Source of the DNA: Spirodela intermedia
Taxonomy: Eukaryota > Streptophyta > Magnoliopsida > Alismatales > Araceae
DNA length: 64,000 bases
Direction: 5' to 3'
NCBI GenBank assembly: GCA_902729315.2
Contig: LR746276.1
Span: forward strand, 5,396,669 to 5,460,668
Part shown: piece after piece, positions 41,502-52,330 of the stretch
Position numbering within the stretch: the stretch's first letter is position 1
How the letters are laid out: each line of letters starts with the position of its first letter
The notes under the pieces: generated by a model
The model's input: only the letters and a program-made list of their open reading frames with translations
Databases searched by the model: none
Told to the model about the DNA's origin: nothing
Position numbers and translations under genes: made by a program

Positions 41502-41864
41502 CTAACTGCGGGAGGTGGCTTTGCTCCCTGCATCTGCTTGGTCACCACCGGCACACAGCTTGACGCAGTAGCAAGAGGCCGTGGGGGATGCACACATTCC
41601 GCTGCTATAGCCTTCTCCCTTGCACGTATTAATACAGCGTACTACATTGCAGAATCCAGTGTAATGGCAACTCGGTGACTTGCACAACTCGTCCCTTTTC
41701 CGTCCTTCTGTGGACACTGAAAACAGGCACAGAAAATGTTCAAGGCAGGAAGAACAGAAGTAAGAGAAGAGATCCCACTAGAGATGGGACTCGTTACCTG
41801 ATGAGAGCAGCAGCGTTAGAAGCACAAGGCAGAAGATAGGCCCAACACGCAGCTTGAGCTCCAT
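41502..41864 (-). CDS. Plant defensin (gamma-thionin family), secreted
   Basis: Small cysteine-rich defence peptide precursor of 93 residues. Exon 1 is 41798..41864 and exon 2 41502..41716; the intron interrupts the end of the signal peptide, the standard defensin gene structure. The signal peptide is MELKLRVGPIFCLVLLTLLLSS. The mature part has the eight canonical cysteines in the spacing C-x10-C-x4-C-x3-C-x9-C-x6-C-x-C-x3-C, including the CxxxC / CxC core and the SSGMC gamma-core-like turn. There is a ninth cysteine (PSC) inside the first loop. A C-terminal extension of 16 residues (AGGDQADAGSKATSRS) follows the last cysteine. Target and expression are not predictable. Confidence 0.88.
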
Positions 41865-41905
41865 GGCTGCTACAAAGTTTGAGCAGATATGGGCAGAGCA
41901 CAGAT

Positions 41906-41920
41906 GATATATATATACAC
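41906..41920 (-). promoter_or_regulatory. TATA box of the defensin gene
   Basis: GTGTATATATATATC on the minus strand lies 44-56 bases upstream of the start codon, which implies a short 5' leader. Confidence 0.6.
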
Positions 41921-41964
41921 GCGGAGCGATATGGTGGATGGTCATAGATCGCTTCATGTCTTTA

Positions 41965-42462
41965 TTTTATCCATTTATTATGAAAGATAGGCTGTGAATC
42001 GAATCTCAAGCGAAAGTATTACCACTTGGAATGAAAAGTTGATATTTTGAGTCACATTAGAGTATCTTAATCAGAAACTCAAAGTCTCTACGTTATGGAC
42101 ATCTGAAGATACTGAAGCACCGAGTTTAGATCCATCCCGTGAATCTGTCCATAAAGATGATCTCTACTTTACCAGGTTCATTCCGAAAATTTGGGTAGAA
42201 TGGATTAGCCATTTCTTGTGAAAGATATGCTGTGAATCGACGCTCAAGTGACAATATTATCTCATAGAAAGATAGGTGGAGATTTTGAGTTACGTTAGAT
42301 TTCTCTATAATGGGCAACGGAAGATATTGGATATTCATGCATCGCGTTTAGATATATCCTGTGAATCTCTCCATAGATATGAACTCTATTTCCGTAGGTT
42401 CATTTCAATTATGTGGATATAATCGATTAGTCATTTATTATGAAAGATATACTTCGTCGAAT
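41965..42462. repeat. Tandem repeat, two full ~220-240 base copies plus a partial third
   Basis: Each copy starts CATTTATTATGAAAGATA and contains GTGAATCGA, TTTTGAGT.ACGTTAGA, GAAGATA.TG, TTTAGAT.ATCC.GTGAATCT and AGGTTCATTTC. Copies start at about 41972, 42210 and 42433. The sequence is non-coding and adjoins the defensin promoter. Confidence 0.8.
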
Positions 42463-42629
42463 TTAAGAATGAGCCCCTCAAAACCCACTTTTCTTAGAAA
42501 TTAACCTCCAATGAGTGGTATCAATGGCCCCCAATCATATTTTTATTTAATATTTTGTTAAATTTGGGAGTGTGTTGAATTGACCATGCTTTCTTTTTAT
42601 CTCCTAGATTTAATTTCTACGTTAACTTG

Positions 42630-43065
42630 GGAAAATACAACCCGTTGTCCTTGTGTAAGTTAAGAAAAAAGTCCTAATATTATATTATTATTATATATAT
42701 ACTCCCAGATGACAACCGGTGGCTGGAATTTCTAGTATCCTAAGGTTTTGCATCATTTTTAAGAGGCATGTCCACGTGTGCTCTGGAGAATACAACCCCT
42801 TGTCTCCTTAGACTTTAGCAAAAGGGTCCCAAGATTATCATATGATTATAGACAAAGTCCCAAACAACAGCCATAGCTCCAATTTCTAATATTCCAAGGT
42901 TTTTCCTGATTTAGAAAGGACATTTCCACGTTTGCTTGAGAGGACACACAATCCATTTTCTTGGTGTACTTTTTTAAAAAGATCATAATATTAACTTCAT
43001 ATTACATTTATATACTCTCATAGGACATTTTCCTCAATTTTTAAGGGATGTTTCTATTAACATAT
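42630..43065. repeat. Second tandem repeat, ~155 base unit, about 2.7 copies
   Basis: The unit contains AATACAACCC.TTGTC, AAAAGGGTCCTAATATTAT, TATAGACTCCCA, CCAATTTCTAATATTCCAAGG and GGACATTTCCACGTTTGCT. Copies start at about 42634, 42789 and 42940. Confidence 0.75.
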
Positions 43066-44370
43066 CATGTTTGTATGATAATCAAAGGTAGATGATAAAA
43101 AAACCATATTAAATTAAGTCAAATTTAATAAAATTAAACCAAGAACATTAAAACAGATTTTAGAATGCATTTCATGAATTTTTACCTTATTCTACATACT
43201 ATTCTTAAGAGATGTTTACCTGACCCTCTAACCTACATCCTAATATAAATATTTATGGCATAGCCTTGAGAAACATTTTTTCTTTTATTTTATTTTATTT
43301 TTCATTGTCAGACAGAAAAATATTCTAAAAGTTAGAATTGTTACTAGATTTTTGGAGGATGTCAAGATAACATGGTAATGAGCCAATGATAATTGGCCCA
43401 GGATGAAGGCCCACTATCAAACTAAAGTGGGGGGAGAGAGAGGGACGCTGATGAGGCTAGGGCATGGGAGAGTATGATAGAGGTGACAATGAGCATGCTT
43501 CCCTCTAGGTGACTGGCAAAGGCGAGCACAACTACAATGGGCATAACACAATGATGATACCTTGCATTCTAGCATTTGAGTTTTCTCTCCATGTGACAAA
43601 TGGAAAAGGGGAACTCATGAATTCAACTTATTTTTTCCAATTTAAATTTCATTATTTTCGCTAGTCCAATCGTGTGGGTGACAATCATGCAGTGATATAT
43701 ATGATCATTTTGATCTATTGGGTTACTTTTTTAGTTAGCATGAAATTATTTTCAATAATTTTCATTTGTGTCTTTGGGCAATAGATAGACCATTTTGTTT
43801 TCAATCTTATTTGAATTTATTTTCTTAGTGCATTAGTGATGTATATGATTTAGATCTCAACTTTGAATGTTATTTGACTTGTACGCATCATACATTCCCT
43901 TCATTTCTCTTCTTTCTCTCTTTGTGAAGCATATCATTGTTATTGTCTCCCCACAAGTAAAGATGTGACGATAATAACTAGAGATTAGAGAGGATAAACC
44001 TTCTCTATTTACTCTTATTCTCTTTGATTCCATAAGTATTTGAGAACATGATTTAATACTCTTATTCCCTCATGATTTGAAACAAATGAATCAATGCAAT
44101 TGAGAAATCACTAATGATTGGGCTGCTCCACAATCAATAATTTGACTAAATACAATCGTGTAGGTTCTCACTCTACACTCACCACCAGTTATGATAATAT
44201 ATATATATATATATGAGGATCATACAATATTAATATTGAGAGATAATATACTAAATCAATAAAATGCTCAAATTTAGAAAGAAAAAGGATTTAGAAATGA
44301 CATTGTTGTCAGAATAGAAAACTAAGTTGTGGAGGAATACAAGTTAAAGCTGGACCCCAACTTGTGGATA
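43066..44370. other. AT-rich spacer, no gene seen
   Basis: Contains an (AT)n run at 44190-44214. No gene-like frames or recognisable element. Confidence 0.45.
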
Positions 44371-45230
44371 GTTGACTCAATTGACTATTGAGTGGATAGT
44401 TGACCCTGGACTGAGTCATTGACCATTGACCTGCTGACCTGGTTGAATGGGTGTACCGGCTCGAACCAGTTGAGGTGGGCAGGCGCGGACTGGTTCGGAC
44501 CGACCAGGCAGGCTGGCACGGACAAGACGGTCTGCAGTGGCTCGAACCGGCTAGACGAGCTGGCGTGAACCAGCTGGTCCAGGACGGTTCTGACCGGTGA
44601 GACGGATGGGCTCGGACCAGGCAGTCGAGTTGGTTTGGGCAGGTGGGAAGTGCGGATGCGGAATCCGAACTGGTACGGGCTAACCCAATCCGGTGGGACG
44701 GGAACGAGAGATCACCCAAAATGGACGGAGCGGGCGGCGGCGAAAGAGGCGGACGGGTGGAACGGTAGGGCAGATGGCGATTCCGGCGGTGGAGCACCGG
44801 CGAGGATGAGGTGGCGGCTGTACTGTGGGTGACGATGGTGGTGGCAGGACTAGTGACTGTGCCGATGGTTCGGATGGCGGCGAAGTCACTAATCGTGCCC
44901 TAGGTTTGCTGCCGGGCATCGGGCGGTGGCGGTGGTCGATGGCGGTGGAAGCGGCGGAGGTAGATGACGACGGTGCTGGACGGTGGATGGTGGGCGGGCG
45001 ATGGGCCGAGGACGGTGATAGGTGCTTGGCAGACGCCGGATGACGCTGGCGGCGGCAGATGGCCGGCGAACGGTGGACGGCGGCGCCGGATTGGATGGTG
45101 GTGTTGGATAACGGCCTGTCCTTGGCGGGAGCGATACGAGGTGAAGCTCAAACCTTTGTCTTCTTCTATCTGTCCGTTGTAGGGCCGCATGCGGTTATTC
45201 AAAGGGCTGAATGTAATGGGCTTGGGCCGA
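44371..45230. repeat. GC-rich degenerate repeats upstream of kaurene synthase
   Basis: From 44400 to 44640 variants of CGAACCAG / CGGACTGG / GGCTCGAACCGG recur every ~20-40 bases. From 44720 to 45110 the sequence is dominated by GGCGGTGG and GGACGGTGG words. Frames are long only because of composition and look non-coding. Confidence 0.5.
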
Positions 45231-45239
45231 AGTGTTGGC

Positions 45240-46388
45240 GATGTGTGGTCCTAGCCCGCTTCTTCGTTCCCCATCACCTTTTCTCTTCCTCGTCTTCCTC
45301 CATCGAAGATGAGCCTTTCTCCTTTCTCGTTTCCCCTCTCCTCTCTCCCTCGTCCTCAGATGGGTTTCTCTCAGGTTCTTCGCCCGATCAGTCCCTGGCG
45401 ATCAGCTTGCAGGGAGTCGTGGGCATGCTCTTCTTCTTCTTCCGGCGAGCTTCTCTTCCTCTTCTTCTCCCTCGTTTATTCATCTTTGTGATCTCGCAAG
45501 CTTTGCTTGCGTGGGGTTCTGTCGGTTTCATTTTCCCCACCGCTCACTCTTCTTCTCCGTTCTTTCTCTTTCTCCCGATATAGGTGTAGTTTTTCCATGG
45601 GAGTCGACGGGCCGATCGATTATTGCCGATGATCGTTGTGGTCTAGTTTTTCTCTTTGTCTGCTTCTCAGGCTGCCAGACGAAAAGCTGCGTTTTCTCTT
45701 TGTTCGTAGCAAACCCATCCTCTGTTAGCGTAAAAGCCCTCCTTTGAAGTGACGGAGAACTGTGTGCTGTGGAGAGAATGCCCGGAGAAAAGTTGCGTTT
45801 GCTGTGTTCATAACAGATCGTTACTCTGTAAACGTAAAACCTCGGAAGCGGCGTAGAACTGTGCGCCCTGGAGAGACTGCCCGGAGGACCAACGCAGGAG
45901 CTCTCGCCGTTCCTCTGCAGTTCTTAACTTGAAGGGTCATTGATCCCAATACCAACGGGTGACAAAGATTGGAGCTTTTACTGCTAGCCTCTCGACCATT
46001 GACGAGCACTTCATGTTACCCTCTCATTTAGACGAGAGAAGATGCTTTTTTGTTCATCAGTCGACAGATGCTGAGGCTGGAAGAATGCTAAACTGATCCC
46101 AGTTTCCTCCCATACTGCCTTATTTTTTAGAACATCTTCGATCCTTTCTCTGTATGCATGTATGTATGTATGTTTTATAACAATATTTGCATGCATGGAT
46201 ATACTTGCTTAACAGTTTAGGACACTAACGTCGAATGAAACAGGTTCATTTATTGAGAACATTGTGGTCTTGGATTCTCTCGCATAACTCTTCTGATTGT
46301 CTATTTGGTACCCTGATATTATTTCTGCTGAAGAATGAAAACAGCTGTAGAACTATAACTACTGGACTATTTTTTCTCCCTTTTCTAG
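45240..46388 (+). promoter_or_regulatory. Probable promoter and unresolved first exon of kaurene synthase
   Basis: The second exon of the gene needs one base from an upstream exon carrying the start codon and plastid transit peptide. A Ser/Arg-rich frame opening at 45309 (MSLSPFSFPLSSLPRPQ) looks transit-peptide-like, but I cannot find a donor of the right phase with confidence. The true first exon could be elsewhere in this interval. Confidence 0.35.
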
Positions 46389-47335
46389 GAACTGAAGTTT
46401 CTGCATTGAAGAGCAGAAGAGAATCCACCAATGGCATTCCAGTATGGTCAAAGGCTCCTCCTATCACCAACCCACCCATTCTCCTGACAAGTGAACAGTA
46501 TCTTAATCCTCTTTGATGAGATTGTCGCTTGATATCATTGCAGGTTCCCCAAGGACTGGTCGGAAGAATCAGGACAGCCCTCAAGGATGTTCAGCTTCCT
46601 GTGTCGGGCTACGATACTGCCTGGGTGGCCATGGTGCCTTCTCCAGTCTCTGCTAAGCAGACTCCACAGTTTCCCCAGTGCATTGACTGGGTATTGGAGA
46701 ATCAGCACCCTGATGGCTCATGGGGTTCTCATGATCATCATTCTAGTCTGATGAGAGATGCTCTTGCCTCGACACTGGCATGCGTGATTGCCCTCAAACG
46801 GTGGAATCTTGGTGAGGAAAACATGGAGAAAGGTATAGCCAGAGAGCTTTGATGTATTTTACTTCTCATAATATCAAATACTAAATCTGACCTTAATCAC
46901 TCACCTGCAGGAATCAACTTTATCATGTCTAATTGGTCAGCTATTAGTGATGAGAAGCAACACTCACCGATTGGATTTAACATTATATTCCCTGGTATGA
47001 TTACCCTTGCCAGGAAGATGGATTTGTATCTTCCCCTGAGCCAATGGGAATTAGAGAAGATGTTCCACCTGCGGGAACTGGAACTGAAAAGGTGCACAAA
47101 CTTTGTGATTATTCGAGTTTCTTTAAGTACATGACCTGGGGAATTTCACGTAGATTTGAATGGTCAGCGTTTTTGGTGGACCTATGCTTAAATATCTTTA
47201 ATTTCATCTCTTGCTCTGTTTGTCTCACAAAAGTTCCTCCGTACAGGGATGTTTTTCCTTATCAAATAAACTGTGTAAATCGAGCGAAATCAATTTTACT
47301 CTGCCCATTAAATTTTCACCTTTTTCAATATCTTC

Positions 47336-47391
<56 letters not shown>

Positions 47392-50300
47392 ATCTTTCTA
47401 TCTCTTTCTCCCTCCTTAGCATATTTGTTACTGATTGGTTTTTCAATCTTAAGTATGTTTCCCCATTATATTATTTTGAAAAAAAAATTAGTGACCCTAG
47501 TAGTTCAGTGACCTTGGCTCGGAAAGTTGTATTGCCTCAAACGCCTTAACACTGTTATGGATGGCTAAATCATGACAAAAAAGTCTTCCATTCATTTCTC
47601 CAAGGAAGGAGTAGACTAGATGACTGAGATAATGTGGTCCTTTAATGGGATTATCTTTAAACTGGCATCATAATATTCTTCGAGGGTGCAGAAATGGACA
47701 AAGAAGACGAGGAAATTTTTCTTTTGCAGTTGATTTTCATAAGATTGCATTGATATCAGTTATAACTGGGAATCTTGTCTTTTTTCATCAAGAGCATTTG
47801 AAACGGACTCTGAGGGAGCAGAAGCGTACCTGGCATTTGTTTCAGAAGGGTTGGACAGGTTTCCAGAGTGGGAGAAGCTAAGAAAATATCAAAGAAAGAA
47901 TGGCTCCATCCTTGATTCTCCCTCCACCACTGCTGCTGCACTGGCTCACCACTGTGATGGGAAATGCCTGGAATATTTACAATCTCTCGTTCAGAAGTTT
48001 GAGAATGCTGGTATGACCTGACATCCCTTGTATCCAATGATTTTTTGGTATTAATATGATAATGTTTGCCATTTTTGCCTCTTGGTATCTGTTTTTAAAC
48101 AGTTCCATCTCAATACCCTTCGGACACACTCCTCCGACTTCAGATCATTGATCTTCTTGAGGGGCTTGGAATCTCTCAGCATTTCATTAACGAGATAAAG
48201 AACATTTTGGATGAAGTGCACAGGTAGAGTATTAGTTGTTTATTTGCACCATACTGAAAAATTTCTAGTTATTAAGCGGATGCCTTAAACTGGCCATAGG
48301 CAATGGCTGAAAAATGATGAGGAAATAAAATCGAGTATGATAATTTCTGCCATGGCGTTTCGTTTGCTGAGGATGAACGGATATGAGATTTTGTCTGGTA
48401 TTCTTCCTCAATCCGTAGCTACTATTGTTGACTCCATTATTCAGTTTTCCATGGATATGGTCTTCAATCACGTGGACACAATTCCAGGTTCAATGGATCA
48501 GATAGATGAGGAGTACTTCCAAAATTCATTGGACGGATATCTAGAAGATTCAGACACGATTCTTGAGCTATACAAAGCTTCCCAGATCAAATTCCCGAAT
48601 GAATGGCCCCTGAAGGAACTGGGTATCTGGACGAGAAATTTTCTGGTAAAAGAACTGTCAAAACATGGAAAGGATGAGAGGCTCAAAGAGGTTAGCATCT
48701 GTGATAGTGCATTAGATATGATGCTTTTAAATAGCCAAGATCGTATGGATGCACAATAAAGTCTTCTTGCTAACACAGGTTATATTTTTGTTCATGTTTT
48801 CATTGGCATTTGTGCTATACTCTAAGGTGGACTACGCCCTGAGAGTCCCTTCTTTTGCCAGTTTACAACGTTTAGAACATAGAAGAAGCATTGCACAGTT
48901 GAATATTGATCGCTTTCAGACCTTGAAAATGTCTCATGTGTAAGTTTATAGGGTGGGATTAAGCGATTTCCAATTGTTTGAAGTCATTCCCCTAGTTCTA
49001 ATGAAATGGTCTCATGATCTCCATGCATGAAGGCTGCGTCACCCAAATGGTAAAGAGATTCTGGCCTTTGTGGTTGAAGAGTTCAATGGCTGCCAATACT
49101 TATACCGCAAAGAACTGGAGCACCTTGAGAGGTGTATGAATTAGATTTTTTCTCTCTCTGATTTGATGGAAAGTCTTTTCTGTAATGTTGACTTTTTCCT
49201 TTAAGTAGATGGGTCAAAGAAAATAGATTGGATCAGCTAAAGCTTCCTCGCCAGAAGCTGACATACTGTTATTTTTCTGCTGCTGCCACGCTCTTCCCCT
49301 ATGAAATGTCTGATGCTCGTATATCATGGGCTAAAAATGGTGTGCTCACCACCCTGGTTGACGACTTCTTCGATGTCGTAGGATCCAGAGAGGAACTCAT
49401 CAATCTCATGCAGCTAGTTGATCAGTAAATCTTTCTCTCCCTATACTCCTGATTTTCTTTTAAATCAAACTTGATTTAAAACACTTACCAGGTTGGAGGA
49501 AGTCAATTGACATTCGTCAATTCCATATTTCATTCCAGACAATATGCCAATAATAAATAAATAAAATAAAACTGCGAAGTAATTCTACTTTGAAAAGTGG
49601 TGATCCCTCAATCTTGACTTCCAGTAATTTTCTTTTAAAACACTTACCAGGTTGGAAGAAGACTGCGAAGTAAACTGCTGCTCTGAACAGGTCAAGATCA
49701 TATACTCCGCATTGCATGCCACCATCAATGAGATTGGCGCAAAGGCATCCGCCATGCAGGGGTACAGCATCTTGGGTCACATAATCAACATAGTGAGTTC
49801 TATCATTTTCCTTCCTAATTTCAGCCTCTGGTATTCCTAAGTACTAATTCTTGGCATGAAACTCATGATATGGGCACAGTGGCGTGACCTATTGCGGTCT
49901 TTTATGAAAGAGGCAGAGTGGGCGGCAGAGAAAGCAGTCCCCACAATGGAGCAGTACCTGGCTAATGGATATGTATCATTTGCTCTGGGGCCCATCATTC
50001 TCCCAGCACTCTATTTTATTGGTCCAGTACTTTCCCCTGGTATCATTGAAGACCCAGAGTACAGCAAGTTGTATCAACTTGTGAGCATATGTGGTCGTCT
50101 CCTCAACGACATGCAAAGTTTTGAGGTGGGTTCCTGTCCCCCCGCAGTTCTCCATTTCATTTCTGGTTTAGTGCATTAGATATTTTTCATCACAAAATTA
50201 GAGCTGATAATCTACTCGAGGAAGAATGCCGATGAATTTGATCTAGATTTCTCGGTTTAATGTCTGTTCATCTACACTTGCACAATCAAACTTGGCTGAG

Positions 50301-51385
50301 GGAGAGACGAATTCTGACCTGGGTTGACTAGTGAACCGAGTTGAATTGAAGAGCATTAGCCGAACCCGTGTGAACTTGAAGGCCAAAATGATGCTCATTT
50401 ACTGGCTCCCAGCGTTTGTGTTCCATACTAGAATATCTCATCTGTTGAGGTTTTGAAGGCTTCATGACCTGGTTTTCTTAGATTTAAGATAGTAGCCTGA
50501 AATTTTGACGCAATTTTGATGAATTGGGTAAAAAAAAAAGGTAGATGACGGAATGAAAACTGTATGTTCTGACGGCGTTCTTATAAATCATATTGGGTTT
50601 GCCTGAAATAACTGATCCAATTACCTCTATGTTCTATTTTCACCTAACCATAGTTTTCTCATAGTTATTGTTGTTGTCTGACTTCTTGGCATGTTCCACA
50701 ATTTTGCATGTAAAACTATTACCCACCAATGATGTCATAAATCAGCTAATACCAGACAAAGATTATTACTGTGCAAAGTTTGATTTCATCTTTATATTTA
50801 CGCATTAAAATTTGAGAAAAGAAAATATTTATTATATTACTCCTAGTTGCATTAACAAGTTTCTTCTACAGCATTGGAAGTATTATGAAGCTTGAAAATA
50901 TTAAGATGCTTTGAAAGCATCAGCATTTCCATGAGTTCAATTGTTCTCTGATTGCATCGATCGTTGGGTTATACCTTGATGATTTCCAACTTTTCATCAA
51001 GCTTTTAAGGCGATTTCCCTGTGTATTAATTTTCTTCATCTCCTGTTAGTCTTATGAGAAATAGCATCATCACTATCAACAATTATTGCAGAGAGAAGAT
51101 AAGGAGGGCAAGCCGAACAGTGTCTCCTTGTTGGTCCTTGAAGGTGGTGGGTCCCTCTCTGTGGAAGGTGCAAAGGAAGAACTGAGGCACTTGGCAGAAA
51201 GGAACAGAGAAGAGCTGCTGGAATTGGTATTGAAGACCGAGGGGAGCACGATTCCAAGAGCTTGCAAGGATCTATTTTGGAATATGAGCAGGATTCTTCA
51301 CCTGTTCTATTCGAGAAGTGATGGGTTCTCTTCTCCCACTGAGATGGTTGGTGCTGTGAATTCAGTCATTCACAACCTCATTTAA
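46389..51385 (+). CDS. KS: ent-Kaurene synthase (class I diterpene synthase); first exon unresolved
   Basis: Plastid enzyme that cyclises ent-copalyl diphosphate to ent-kaurene, the gibberellin precursor. Exons: 46389..46441, 46544..46832, 46911..47091, 47793..48010, 48103..48223, 48300..48397, 48488..48690, 48827..48939, 49033..49131, 49209..49424, 49651..49792, 49880..50125, 51092..51385; about 757 residues, one open frame. Landmarks in order: [46 protein letters not shown], the metal-binding DDFFD (exon 49209), [13 protein letters not shown] and the NDMQSFERE (NSE/DTE) motif before the last intron. There is no DxDD motif, so it is class I only. The Ile in GPIILP is the residue associated with kaurene rather than pimaradiene-type products in rice KSL studies. 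The 90-base intron 48398..48487 is in frame and stop-free. A paralogous kaurene-synthase-like activity cannot be excluded. Confidence 0.92.
47341..47385. repeat. (CT)n tract in a kaurene synthase intron
   Basis: About 45 bases of pure CT inside the 701-base intron between exons 46911..47091 and 47793..48010. Confidence 0.9.
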
Positions 51386-51904
51386 GTGGTTCACCTCGTC
51401 CACTGCTCAAGCAAGAGAAGAAGAGAGGAGGAGGAGGTTCCCTTTTGGAATATGAACCGTTGACCTTCTAAGAGAGAGAAATGGTTCTCGAAGTCATCAG
51501 AGGAGACTTCCCCAGAGAAATGGTAGAACATTACTAAGAGTTTGTGAGAAGATTATGATGTTCTTTCACCAAACCTCGTAGAATACTATTTTGAAGAAAA
51601 AGAAGGCCTCATGAATGAGTAATCCCAGAAAAACCCTTGTGGGCCCAGAGATTGTCTCATGTCTTGAGAAAAAGTTACTTGAATTGAAATAAATCTAGCA
51701 TATTAATGACCACAAATTATTTTTTTCTGAAAAATATATACATAACTTCTAATTTTCTAAATAATATAAATTGTCATTATCTACTTCTCATAGTGAATGA
51801 ATATTGCCAAAGAAGAAGACATTAGGTTGATGTTAGTCAAGAAGTGGGTGGAGAAAGGAAAAATGAAATTCATTATTAAGGATAAATTGGGCCTGATATT
51901 TATA
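51386..51904. other. Kaurene synthase 3' flank
   Basis: Probable 3' untranslated region (GAGGAGGAGG-rich start) and spacer. No gene is recognised. Confidence 0.45.
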
Positions 51905-52330
51905 ACAGACAGTGAATTATATTGGGTTGAGCTGGTTCCATAGTGAATGTTCTAACAGTATTTTTATAAATTATACTGAATTAGCTTGAAAAATATTGAT
52001 CCAATTACCTCTATGTTCTATTTTCACTTAACCATAGTGTTATCTTAGTGTTGTCTTGATACATTCCACAAATTTATATGTAAAACTAGTACCAACCAAT
52101 AATGTCATAAATCACTTAATATCAAACAAGAAGATTATTGATCTTCTTGAAGGACTTGGAATCAGTCAGTATTTCATGAACAAGATAAAGAACATAGGTA
52201 GAGTCTTAGTTGTTTATTGTCATCATACTAAAATCTCTAGTTACTAAGAGGATGACTTAAGCTGGCTATAGACAATGGTTGAAGAATGATGAGTAAATAG
52301 CATCCATGTGAAAATAATGGCCCTCAATAT
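51905..52330 (+). pseudogene. Chimeric kaurene synthase fragment
   Basis: Bases ~51915-52135 match the last intron of the adjacent gene (~50560-50770; shared words include TCCAATTACCTCTATGTTCTATTTTCAC). Directly after GATTATT, bases 52138-52330 match exon 48103..48223, its following intron and the start of exon 48300 (GATCTTCTTGAAGGACTTGGAATC, then AACAAGATAAAGAACAT). The exon part has lost about 20 bases before GTAGAGT, and a stop (GATGAGTAA) follows. It is non-functional. Confidence 0.85.

Noticed and set aside
41965-43065. Direct repeats considered as a CRISPR-like array
   Set aside because: Units are 155-240 bases, degenerate and adjacent without unique spacers; the genome is eukaryotic.
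44309-44797. 162-codon minus-strand Ser/Pro-rich frame
   Set aside because: It overlaps the degenerate GC-rich repeats and its residues follow the repeat words.
48398-48487. Treating the kaurene synthase exon as one continuous 391-base exon
   Set aside because: The 30 extra residues do not fit family length, and removing the GT..AG interval gives the expected spacing; kept as a finding on retention instead.
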